A stretch of 51,374 nt of DNA, from contig CALMDO010000186.1 of assembly GCA_937862805.1 (NCBI GenBank), positions 1 to 51,374 of the forward strand. The letters run 5' to 3'. Source of the DNA: an uncultured Bacteroidota bacterium. GTDB taxonomy: Bacteria > Bacteroidota > Bacteroidia > Bacteroidales > FEN-979. Below are positions 19,901 through 27,777 of the stretch, one piece after another; position 1 is the first letter of the stretch, and each line of letters opens with the position of its first letter. Below the pieces are notes generated by a model that worked only from the letters and a program-made list of their open reading frames with translations, was not told where the DNA came from and did no database searches. A program made the translations under genes and the position numbers.

Positions 19901-21251
19901 ATTCTTCCTGGATGGAACCAGCCTGGGCCAGTGGTCGGGCGAAACAGCCTGGACCCGCGTTGCGTTTGCCATACCAGCCGGAAACCATACTTTTAAATTT
20001 GAATACATGAAAGATGGCAGTGTTTCTTATGGAAGCGATTGTGCCTGGATTGATTACATCGTTTTCCCGTCGGCCACCTCTTCAACCGCCTCCGTCTCAG
20101 GAACGGTGACTTATGCCAATTCAGTGAATACACCTTTGGCAGGATTGACCATTCAATTAAAAAACGGAGGAGGGACCGTCGTCGGAACCACTACCACCAA
20201 TGCCACCGGCAATTATAACTTTCCTGCTGTTGCGGCCGGTAGTTATTCACTTGACGTGACCTCCGACAAACCGTGGGATGGTGTTACCGCAGCCGACGTT
20301 TTGATGTACCGGAAACACATTGCCAACATCACCTTATTGGAAGGTATCTATCTTGGATCGGGTGACGTCAATGCTTCTGAGACGCTGACCGCAGCCGATG
20401 TGTTGCTTGTAAAAAAGCGGATTGCCAATGTCATTACTGCCTTTCCCACCGGCAACTGGTTATTCAACGACAATGCTTTCACGGTGGGTAGCGGAAACGT
20501 GACCCAGAATTTCAAAGGGATCGTTTATGGCGATGCCAACGGATCTTACGTCCCGTTATCGGATAAATCGATGGTTGCTAATTCACAGGGCACCATCACG
20601 ATGGGTTCAGCAACTGCCACTGATGGCCATGTAACTGTTCCCGTACTGGCAGAAGGAATCCCCAGCCTTGGATCTTTCCAGTTTAGCCTGCAGTATGATC
20701 CCGCCAGCCTGACCCTTCTCGATGTTAATAACTGGTACGAAGGCATTCAGGATGTTACCATCGGCCGGCCGGCTCCCGGGTTCATTACTTTTGTCTGGGC
20801 TGCTGACGTAACAGGTATCAACATTTCCAATGGAAAACTGTTTGACCTGACTTTTAAAATGGAATCCGGTGAAGGCTCTATCCTGAACCTGACTGACCAG
20901 CCAACAACACAAGAATTTGCTGATTATGAAGGTATTGTATTTGAGCCTACGGTTTTCAACGGGGAAGTTAAAGCCGCTACGGAAATTGCTGATCCTGCTT
21001 CCACCGGAATCATGGTCTATCCGAACCCCGGAAACGGACAATTCAGCCTTCAGACCACCAAAGTGGAGGGAATGGCAAACATCCGTATCCTGAATTCTTC
21101 GGGAACTGTGGTGTATGAAGAAACCCAGGTGCAATTCACCAAAGGAGCGACCAAGTCGTTTGACCTTCGCTCGCAGCCTGCCGGAATTTACATGATCCGC
21201 ATCAAAGGCAACAACGGGGTTATCAGTCAAAAATTGGTCATAAACCGTTAA
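16974..21251 (+). CDS. Gingipain-like C25 peptidase (Kgp-like catalytic motifs) with shared C-terminal cassette and T9SS sorting domain
   Basis: 1425-aa ORF. IVNYTGHGSQDAW...LPIIFSVACVNGDFTNGTCFAEAWLRA...STINQSWDPPMCGQDEMNEIL resembles the Lys-gingipain catalytic region; dockerin-like GDVNASETLTAADVLLVKKRIA; VYPNPGNGQFSL...QKLVINR. Confidence 0.92.
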   Translation: MKKIFILFTFLMGFSVAYSGNWMPMGSDRPAPATVQLVSSNIETSTLQFSLKGFEMIPVTTPRGKASAIGVGEASPMLVAGAPDLGKLTASVIIPDLEKMEVQVISSQYTEYHNIEIAPSKGNIYRDIDPSTVPYSWNNVYSEDKFFPGTLAELRDPYIVRDFRGQTVVVYPFQYNPVTRTLRVYSDIKVQVTKTEEPGINPLYRKGNLTEINTEFNQIYQRHFLNSGEAKYNPLDEQGCMLIISHGAFMPALTPFVAWKNQQGIATEVVNVSTIGTTAAAIKAYILNYYNNHDLAFVLLVGDGPQIPTNSGGGLGGPSDVAYGYLVGNDHYPEIFVGRFSAETLAQVETQVAKVISYEKTPLTALDWFSVGVGIGSSQGPGDDNEYDYQHIRNIRTKLMNYTYTAVSELYDGSQGGLDANGNPTPALVSTAINAGASIVNYTGHGSQDAWSTSGFSSSNVTALTNDNMLPIIFSVACVNGDFTNGTCFAEAWLRASHNGHPSGASATLMSTINQSWDPPMCGQDEMNEILVETFPNNIKRTFGGISMNGCMKMNDEYGSDGTEMTDTWTCFGDPSLMVRTAMPQAIAASHLPTIFLGSDQFSVTSDVEGGVVALTMNDQVIATGVISGGIANLSFEPLSALDTIKMVITAFNHLPYLADVPVIPAEGPYLTFVSTTINDASGNNNGLADYGENILLSVSLKNVGIETASNVVSTLTSEDEYITISDGSENYGAIPAGETVTMPDGFAFSVANNVPDGHAAMFQLSSTDGTEVWNSSFSILLNAPQFTIGTMTLTDPTGNGNGRLDPGETVDLHIATSNTGHCDAPGTLGSIVSLSPYVTVNSASYDFGTLAAGQSGSATFNITASGEAPVGSTAEFNYTVVSGEYNVQKQFLTKIGLVLEDFESGGFTQFAWTQGGNQPWTISNVSPYEGVYSAKSGTISSNQKSDLMLQMEVASADSISFYVKTSSESDYDYLKFFLDGTSLGQWSGETAWTRVAFAIPAGNHTFKFEYMKDGSVSYGSDCAWIDYIVFPSATSSTASVSGTVTYANSVNTPLAGLTIQLKNGGGTVVGTTTTNATGNYNFPAVAAGSYSLDVTSDKPWDGVTAADVLMYRKHIANITLLEGIYLGSGDVNASETLTAADVLLVKKRIANVITAFPTGNWLFNDNAFTVGSGNVTQNFKGIVYGDANGSYVPLSDKSMVANSQGTITMGSATATDGHVTVPVLAEGIPSLGSFQFSLQYDPASLTLLDVNNWYEGIQDVTIGRPAPGFITFVWAADVTGINISNGKLFDLTFKMESGEGSILNLTDQPTTQEFADYEGIVFEPTVFNGEVKAATEIADPASTGIMVYPNPGNGQFSLQTTKVEGMANIRILNSSGTVVYEETQVQFTKGATKSFDLRSQPAGIYMIRIKGNNGVISQKLVINR

Positions 21252-21278
21252 TAATCAATTAACAAATCTATATTAATC

Positions 21279-24200
21279 ATGAAAAAAATCTCTTTGTTGT
21301 TAACTTGTTTGCTGTTCCTGATGACCCTTGGTGCGACGGCTCAGCAGTATGCTTACACCGACAATTGGGGAAAAGCCGGATTCAACCTGGTCGATTCAAA
21401 GACCACATCGGTTCAGGTAGTTTTCTCGGTTCCTCAGTTTTCACTGAATGATTTCACCCTGGACGGGACCACTGTCAAGGACATCACCCTTCCGGGTGCG
21501 CTCCTGTTCAATGATGCCGGAGCCCCCAACCTTCCGGGGCAGGGATCCTACATCGCCATCCCGCAAGGATCCACTCCCAAACTGACCATCGTTTCCCAAC
21601 GAACCGAGACCTTGTACAATGTTGATATTGTTCCGGCTCCGGTCATCCCCTGGGACAACGATAAATCCCCGATGGTTTACGAGAAACGGCAATCGATCTA
21701 CACCAAAGACGCCCTCTATCCGGAATCACCGGTGAAAATGTCGGAAGTGACCCAACTTCGCGGTGTTGACGCAGTACTCCTGGGAGTCACTCCCTTTCAG
21801 TATAACCCGGTCACCAAAGAACTCATCGTTTACAAGGATATCAAAGTGGAGATCACTTTTGAAGGAGGAAACGGACACTTTGGCGACGACAGATTGCGCA
21901 GCCGTTGGTTCGATCCTATCCTGCAGGATGCACTGCTCAACCGTGAGGCGCTTCCTGAAATCGATTACGGAAAACGCGCAACCATGATGGCAGGCAAAAA
22001 AGATGTTGGTTTCGAATACCTGATCGTTGTCCCCAACGATCCTGTATACACGCAATGGGCTGATTCTATCAAAGCCTGGCGGACTGCCCAGGGCATCAGC
22101 ACTGGAATCAAAACGCTGGCCGAGATCGGCGGGAACAACGCCAATACCATCAAAACTTATATACACAATGCTTACAATACCTGGGAAGTACCCCCGGTTG
22201 CCGTTTTGCTGATGGCAGACTATGGTTCCAACGTGAACACCAATATTACCACTCAAATTTGGGATAGTTATTGCATTTCGGATAACTTTTATGCCGATGT
22301 CAATAACAACATGATGCCCGACATGGTCTTTTCGAGAATCACTGCCAACAATGCCACCCAGCTCCAGACCATGGTGAGCAAAGGGTTGAACTATGAACGA
22401 AACCCGCCGGTTAATCCCTATTTCTACCAGCACCCCATCACTGCATTGGGATGGCAGACCGAACGTTGGTTCCAGCTCTGTTCCGAAATCGTGGGGGGAT
22501 TCTGGCACAATGTGATGGGAAAAGACCAGATCAGGATCAATGCTGTTTACCAGGGGAACCCCAATTCTGACCCCTGGTCCACCGCAACCAATACCAATCA
22601 GATTATCAATTATTTCGGACCCAATGGTCTGGGATATATCCCCGCAACTCCCCAGGGACTGGGTGGTTTCTCCGGCGGAACTCCTGGTCAGGTAGTCACT
22701 GCCATCAACAACGGCGCTTTCATCCTCCAGCATCGCGATCATGGATATGAAGATGGCTGGGGAGAACCGGGTTTCAATGGCACTCACATCAACCAACTCA
22801 CCAATACCGACCTCACATTCGTTTACTCCATCAACTGTTTGACCGGAAAGTTTAATTACAGCAGCGATTGTTTCGGTGAAAAATTCCATCGCTATACCAA
22901 AAACGGTAACAATTCAGGGGCCCTTGGATTTGTCGCTCCCACCGAAGTCTCCTATTCCTTTGTCAACGATACCTATACCTGGGGAATGTATGACAACCTT
23001 TGGCCCAACTTCATGCCCGGATACGGTACCACGCCTGCTTCCCGCGGAATGCTTCCCGCTTTTGGCATGGCTGCCGGGAAATATTTCCTGCAACAATCCA
23101 ACTGGCCCTATAATACTACAGAAAAAGAGGTCACTTATTATCTCTTCCACGCCCATTGCGATGCCTTTTTGAACCTCTATTCAGAAGTCCCTCAACCGTT
23201 GACTGTTCAGCATGAAGGGGTTCTCCTCAGCGGAATGACAACCTATGAGGTGACAGCCAACGCCGGCGCATTTATCGCCCTCACAGCCAACGGAGTAATC
23301 CTGGGAACTGCTCAGGGAACCGGAGCTCCTGTTACCGTTAACTTACCGGCTCAATTACCCGGTACAACCGTGATGCTGACCGTTACCAAAGAGAACTATT
23401 ACAGGTACAGCCAGGCCCTTCAGGTGATTCCTCCGTCGGGCGCGTACGTGATCAAGAGCAATTACTGGGTGAATGATTCGCTTTTAGGCAACAGCAACGG
23501 ACAACTTGATTACAGTGAAACGGTCAACCTGGCCCTCGTGATGAAAAACGTTGGATCAGAGCAAGCCACCAACATTGTGGTTACTCTTTCCACTGAAAAT
23601 CCTTACATTACCATTACTGATCCCACTGAGAATTTTGGCAACATTCCTCCTTCCAGTGAGGTTTCCATCTCGAATGCTTTTGCTTTCACTGCTGCCAACA
23701 ATGTACCCGATGGTACCGTGATCCTTTTCCAGATTTCTGCCACCGACGGAACCAATACCTGGGAATCCTCCCTCTCTGTTGCAGCACACGCTCCCGTTTT
23801 CACCGTCGGTACCATGGTCATCAATGATGCAACGGGTAACGGCAATGGCCGCCTTGATCCTGGTGAAACGGTTGACATCACCATTTCGGCAACCAACGAT
23901 GGATCCAGTACTTCAATCCCTGCCCTTGCCACCCTGGGAAGCCTCAGCAGCTACCTTACCATCAACACAGGTTCTGCTGAATTGGGTGTTATGGCTCCGG
24001 ATGAGACAAAGAATGCAGTGTTCAACGTAACCGTAGATGATGAAGCACCGGTCGGAGCCCTTGTGGATCTGAACTATGCCATCACCGCCGGGGAATACAA
24101 TGCAGCCAAAACGTTCAATGCCAAAGTAGGTTTGATCGTCGAAGATTTTGAATCGGGCGGTTTTACTCAATTCCCCTGGACCCAGGGCGGAAACCAACCT

Positions 24201-25718
24201 TGGTCAGTGGTAACAACTGAACCTTATGAGGGCATCTATTGTGCCAAATCAGGAACCATTTCCGGAAACCAGAAATCGGACCTGATCCTCCAGATGAATG
24301 TGACAACTTCCGACAGCATCGCCTTCTATGTCAAAACCTCATCTGAAAGCGGTTACGATTATTTGAAATTCTTCCTCGATGGAACCAGCCTGGGTCAGTG
24401 GTCGGGGGAAACCCCTTGGACACGGGTCGCCTTTGCAGTTTCAGCAGGGAACCATACCTTTAAATTTGAATACATGAAAGATGGCAGCGTTTCCACCGGA
24501 GGCGATTGCGCATGGATTGATTTCATTGTTTTCCCCGCTGCTGCTCCTTCGGCTGCCTCTGTTACGGGTGTTGTAACTTATGCCAATACAGCCAATACCC
24601 CGCTGTCAGCTATAACGATCAACCTTAAAAACAGTGGTGGGGCCACCGTAGGTACCACAACGACCAACACAAGCGGAGCTTATACTTTTTCAGCAGTAGC
24701 GCCCGGGAATTATACACTGGAGGTTTTATCCACCAAACCCTGGAACAACGTCTCTGCTTTAGACGTGCTGTTGTATCGTAAACACATTGCCAACATTGCA
24801 CTGCTTACCGGCATCTACCTCACCTCAGGCGATGTCAATGCCTCTTCTACCCTTACCGCGGCCGACGTCCTGTTGATCAAAAAACGCATCGCCAACATCA
24901 TTACCACCTTCCCGGTTGGAGATTGGTACTTTAACAATACCCCCTTCACCGTAGGCAGTGGCAGCGTTACACAGAACTTCCAGGGCATCGTTTATGGCGA
25001 CGCCAATGGCTCCTACACACCGACCGGAGAAAAATCAAAGAGCTTCAATCCGCAGGGTGAACTGGCTCTCATGACCGTCACGGCCCGTCAGGGAGAAGTC
25101 ACTGTTCCGGTACTTCTCTCGGGTGTGCCTGATCTTGGCTCCTTCCAGTTCACAGTGCAATATGATCCGGAAAAATTGACTCTCGGAGAAATCACCGATT
25201 GGTACACCGGTATCAGTGATGTGACCATTGGCACCCCGGTTCCCGGCGTGATTACCTTTGTTTGGGCTGCTGACGAGAAGGGATTTGCCATCCATGACGG
25301 CGTGCTCTGTAACCTCCATTTCACGGCGACTACAGAAGAAGATGCCTCGATTACTTACATGAACGGCCCCACCCCGATGGAATTCAGCGATTATGAAGGG
25401 GTCACTTTTGATCCCCGCGTTGTTAACGGAGCGGTAAAAGCCACAACAGGAATTTCCTCGAATGACCTCAGCACCCTCAGGATCTATCCCAATCCCAACA
25501 ACGGGAAATTCACCCTGATGGCCGGAAACGCACAGGGCACCCTTGCCGTAACCATTATGGACGCAACCGGAAGAGTGATCTATTCCAATGACAAGGTTAC
25601 CTTCTCCGCCGCCCATGCAGCCACCATCGACCTGGGCAACCAACCACAGGGAATCTACATGATCCGCCTTGAAAACGCCGACCAGGTAGTAACCCAAAAA
25701 CTGATCATCGGTCAGTAA
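21279..25718 (+). CDS. Divergent C25-like peptidase with shared C-terminal cassette and T9SS sorting domain
   Basis: 1479-aa ORF. ILQHRDHGYEDGW...FVYSINCLTGKFNYSSDCFGEKFHRY; dockerin-like GDVNASSTLTAADVLLIKKRIA; IYPNPNNGKFTL...QKLIIGQ. Confidence 0.9.
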   Translation: MKKISLLLTCLLFLMTLGATAQQYAYTDNWGKAGFNLVDSKTTSVQVVFSVPQFSLNDFTLDGTTVKDITLPGALLFNDAGAPNLPGQGSYIAIPQGSTPKLTIVSQRTETLYNVDIVPAPVIPWDNDKSPMVYEKRQSIYTKDALYPESPVKMSEVTQLRGVDAVLLGVTPFQYNPVTKELIVYKDIKVEITFEGGNGHFGDDRLRSRWFDPILQDALLNREALPEIDYGKRATMMAGKKDVGFEYLIVVPNDPVYTQWADSIKAWRTAQGISTGIKTLAEIGGNNANTIKTYIHNAYNTWEVPPVAVLLMADYGSNVNTNITTQIWDSYCISDNFYADVNNNMMPDMVFSRITANNATQLQTMVSKGLNYERNPPVNPYFYQHPITALGWQTERWFQLCSEIVGGFWHNVMGKDQIRINAVYQGNPNSDPWSTATNTNQIINYFGPNGLGYIPATPQGLGGFSGGTPGQVVTAINNGAFILQHRDHGYEDGWGEPGFNGTHINQLTNTDLTFVYSINCLTGKFNYSSDCFGEKFHRYTKNGNNSGALGFVAPTEVSYSFVNDTYTWGMYDNLWPNFMPGYGTTPASRGMLPAFGMAAGKYFLQQSNWPYNTTEKEVTYYLFHAHCDAFLNLYSEVPQPLTVQHEGVLLSGMTTYEVTANAGAFIALTANGVILGTAQGTGAPVTVNLPAQLPGTTVMLTVTKENYYRYSQALQVIPPSGAYVIKSNYWVNDSLLGNSNGQLDYSETVNLALVMKNVGSEQATNIVVTLSTENPYITITDPTENFGNIPPSSEVSISNAFAFTAANNVPDGTVILFQISATDGTNTWESSLSVAAHAPVFTVGTMVINDATGNGNGRLDPGETVDITISATNDGSSTSIPALATLGSLSSYLTINTGSAELGVMAPDETKNAVFNVTVDDEAPVGALVDLNYAITAGEYNAAKTFNAKVGLIVEDFESGGFTQFPWTQGGNQPWSVVTTEPYEGIYCAKSGTISGNQKSDLILQMNVTTSDSIAFYVKTSSESGYDYLKFFLDGTSLGQWSGETPWTRVAFAVSAGNHTFKFEYMKDGSVSTGGDCAWIDFIVFPAAAPSAASVTGVVTYANTANTPLSAITINLKNSGGATVGTTTTNTSGAYTFSAVAPGNYTLEVLSTKPWNNVSALDVLLYRKHIANIALLTGIYLTSGDVNASSTLTAADVLLIKKRIANIITTFPVGDWYFNNTPFTVGSGSVTQNFQGIVYGDANGSYTPTGEKSKSFNPQGELALMTVTARQGEVTVPVLLSGVPDLGSFQFTVQYDPEKLTLGEITDWYTGISDVTIGTPVPGVITFVWAADEKGFAIHDGVLCNLHFTATTEEDASITYMNGPTPMEFSDYEGVTFDPRVVNGAVKATTGISSNDLSTLRIYPNPNNGKFTLMAGNAQGTLAVTIMDATGRVIYSNDKVTFSAAHAATIDLGNQPQGIYMIRLENADQVVTQKLIIGQ

Positions 25719-25757
25719 ACAACACCCAACGGGAATCCTCCGGGCTTCCCCTGTATC

Positions 25758-25793
25758 AAAACCGCTCCGGCAGGAAAGCCGGAGCGGTTTTTT
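25758..25793 (+). terminator. Strong rho-independent terminator ending the C25 array
   Basis: AAAACCGCTCCGGC-AGGAAA-GCCGGAGCGGTTTT followed by T-run. Confidence 0.85.
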
Positions 25794-25798
25794 AATTG

Positions 25799-25806
25799 TA
25801 TCTTTG
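25799..25806 (+). promoter_or_regulatory. Bacteroidetes -7 box TATCTTTG upstream of the ABC-F gene
   Basis: TAnnTTTG match directly after the terminator, 8 bp before ATG 25815. Confidence 0.4.
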
Positions 25807-25814
25807 CTACCGCT

Positions 25815-27758
25815 ATGATCTCGATCAATAACCTCTCCATACAATTTTCCGGGGAATCGTTGTTTGACCATGTCTCTTTCTTTATCAATGATAAAGACCG
25901 GATCGGCCTGGTCGGAAAAAACGGCGCCGGTAAATCTACCTTGTTGAAAATCATCAAAGGCCTCCAGGTTGCCCAGGAAGGGGACATTGTTTTACCTGAT
26001 GGCTTCACCGTGGGATACCTTCCCCAGGAAATGGAACCCCACAGCACCAAAAATGTTCTGGAAGAGACCATGACTGCTTTCAGTGAAATCATGGATCTGG
26101 AACAAAAGCTCGCTGGTTTTGAACAGGAAATAGCTGTACGTACTGATTATGAATCAGAGAGTTATCACAAGCTGATCCGGATGCATTCCGATACCCTTGA
26201 AAGGTATCACCTGATCGGAGGACAAGCTGTGCATGTCAACATTGAGAAAGTGCTGACAGGCCTGGGATTTGAAAAAGAAGATCTCGAGCGGAAATTGAAC
26301 ACCTTCAGCAGTGGATGGCAAATGCGGGTGGAAATCGCCAAAATCCTGCTTCAGCAACCCAACTTAGTGCTACTTGACGAACCGACCAACCATCTCGACA
26401 TCGATTCGATCCAATGGCTGGAAGCGTTCCTGGGGGATTACAAAGGGGCGGTGGTCCTCGTTTCTCACGACAGAGCCTTCCTGGATAATGTTACCCGCAG
26501 GACCATAGAGATTTCGAAAGGGAAAATCTACGATTACAAAGCCAATTACTCCGATTACGTATTGATGCGTGAAGAAAGAATGGAGAGCCAGTTGGCCACC
26601 CACAACAACCAACAACGGCAGATACGCCAGATTGAACGGTTCATCGAACGTTTCCGTTCCAAAGCAACGAAAGCCAAGCAAGTCCAATCGCGGATAAAAA
26701 TGATGGAGAAGATAGAACTGGTAACGGTTGACACCATCGATGATACAGGCATCCGCTTCCGCTTTCCGCCGGCACCCCATTCTGGAAAGATCATCCTCGA
26801 AGCCGAACATCTTTGCAAGGATTACCCGCAGAAAAGGGTACTGAACGACCTGAATTTTTCCGTAATCAAAAATGACAGGATCGCTTTTGTCGGTAAAAAC
26901 GGAGAAGGCAAAACAACCTTGTCGAAAGTGATCACCGGTCAGGTAGAACATACAGGGCTTCTCAAATTCGGTCACAATGTGGTGATCGGTTATTACGCGC
27001 AGGACCAGAGTGATTACCTCGATCCCGATAAGACCGTTTTCAAAACCATTGACGACATTGCAGTGGGAGATATCCGGCCCCGGATCAAGGGGATACTGGG
27101 AGGATTCCTGTTCAGCGGTGATGATATAGAAAAAAAGGTCAAAGTGCTTTCCGGCGGAGAAAAATCGCGGTTATCCCTGGCTAAACTGTTGCTCACCCCG
27201 GCTAACCTCCTCATATTGGATGAACCGACCAACCACCTCGATATGCGGTCGAAGGATGTGCTTAAAAACGCTTTACTCCAATATAACGGGACCCTGATCA
27301 TTGTTTCCCACGACCGTGATTTTCTGCAAGGACTTACCAACCGGGTTTTTGAATTCCGGCGCGGTACCATGAAGGAATACCTGGGTGATATTTACGATTT
27401 CCTTGAACAGCGCCGCCTCCGTCATCTTGATGAACTCTCGGCTACGCGGAAACAAGTCCCTGTCGAAACACCCGAATCCAACATCTCCATCAACAAACTC
27501 AACAGAGAAAAAAAGAAAGAGAACGAACGGGAGATCCGAAAGATTAAAACCCGGATAACCAATTCGGAAACAGAAATTGAGAGGATTGAAAAATTGATCA
27601 GTGATCTGGAAGCCAGGTTGACAAATCCGGAAAAATACCAGCAGCAGATCCAGGATGGCAGCCTGTACCGCGAATATGAAGCAGCAAAAACTGCGCATGG
27701 AAGAGAGATGAAACGTTGGGAAGAACTTCAGTACGAGTTGGAGATCCTGGAAAACTGA
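25815..27758 (+). CDS. ABC-F family ATP-binding cassette protein
   Basis: 647 aa. Two Walker A motifs (GLVGKNGAGKSTLLK, AFVGKNGEGKTTLSK), signature-like segments, DEPTNHLD twice, C-terminal coiled coil, no TM segments. Confidence 0.95.
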   Translation: MISINNLSIQFSGESLFDHVSFFINDKDRIGLVGKNGAGKSTLLKIIKGLQVAQEGDIVLPDGFTVGYLPQEMEPHSTKNVLEETMTAFSEIMDLEQKLAGFEQEIAVRTDYESESYHKLIRMHSDTLERYHLIGGQAVHVNIEKVLTGLGFEKEDLERKLNTFSSGWQMRVEIAKILLQQPNLVLLDEPTNHLDIDSIQWLEAFLGDYKGAVVLVSHDRAFLDNVTRRTIEISKGKIYDYKANYSDYVLMREERMESQLATHNNQQRQIRQIERFIERFRSKATKAKQVQSRIKMMEKIELVTVDTIDDTGIRFRFPPAPHSGKIILEAEHLCKDYPQKRVLNDLNFSVIKNDRIAFVGKNGEGKTTLSKVITGQVEHTGLLKFGHNVVIGYYAQDQSDYLDPDKTVFKTIDDIAVGDIRPRIKGILGGFLFSGDDIEKKVKVLSGGEKSRLSLAKLLLTPANLLILDEPTNHLDMRSKDVLKNALLQYNGTLIIVSHDRDFLQGLTNRVFEFRRGTMKEYLGDIYDFLEQRRLRHLDELSATRKQVPVETPESNISINKLNREKKKENEREIRKIKTRITNSETEIERIEKLISDLEARLTNPEKYQQQIQDGSLYREYEAAKTAHGREMKRWEELQYELEILEN

Positions 27759-27777
27759 CCCCTTTCTTACTTCTATT

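Noticed and set aside
21726-22889. 387-aa antisense ORF opposite the third + strand C25 gene (also 17364-17966, 20607-21230 and 25035-25871 on -)
   Set aside because: Antisense to clearly coding ORFs with recognised domains; the translations are low-complexity and have no recognisable family, a typical by-product of codon usage.
1-25718. Considered a composite transposon or genomic island explanation for the paralog array
   Set aside because: No transposase, integrase, terminal inverted repeats or tRNA-adjacent att-like repeats were seen; tandem duplication explains the repeats better.
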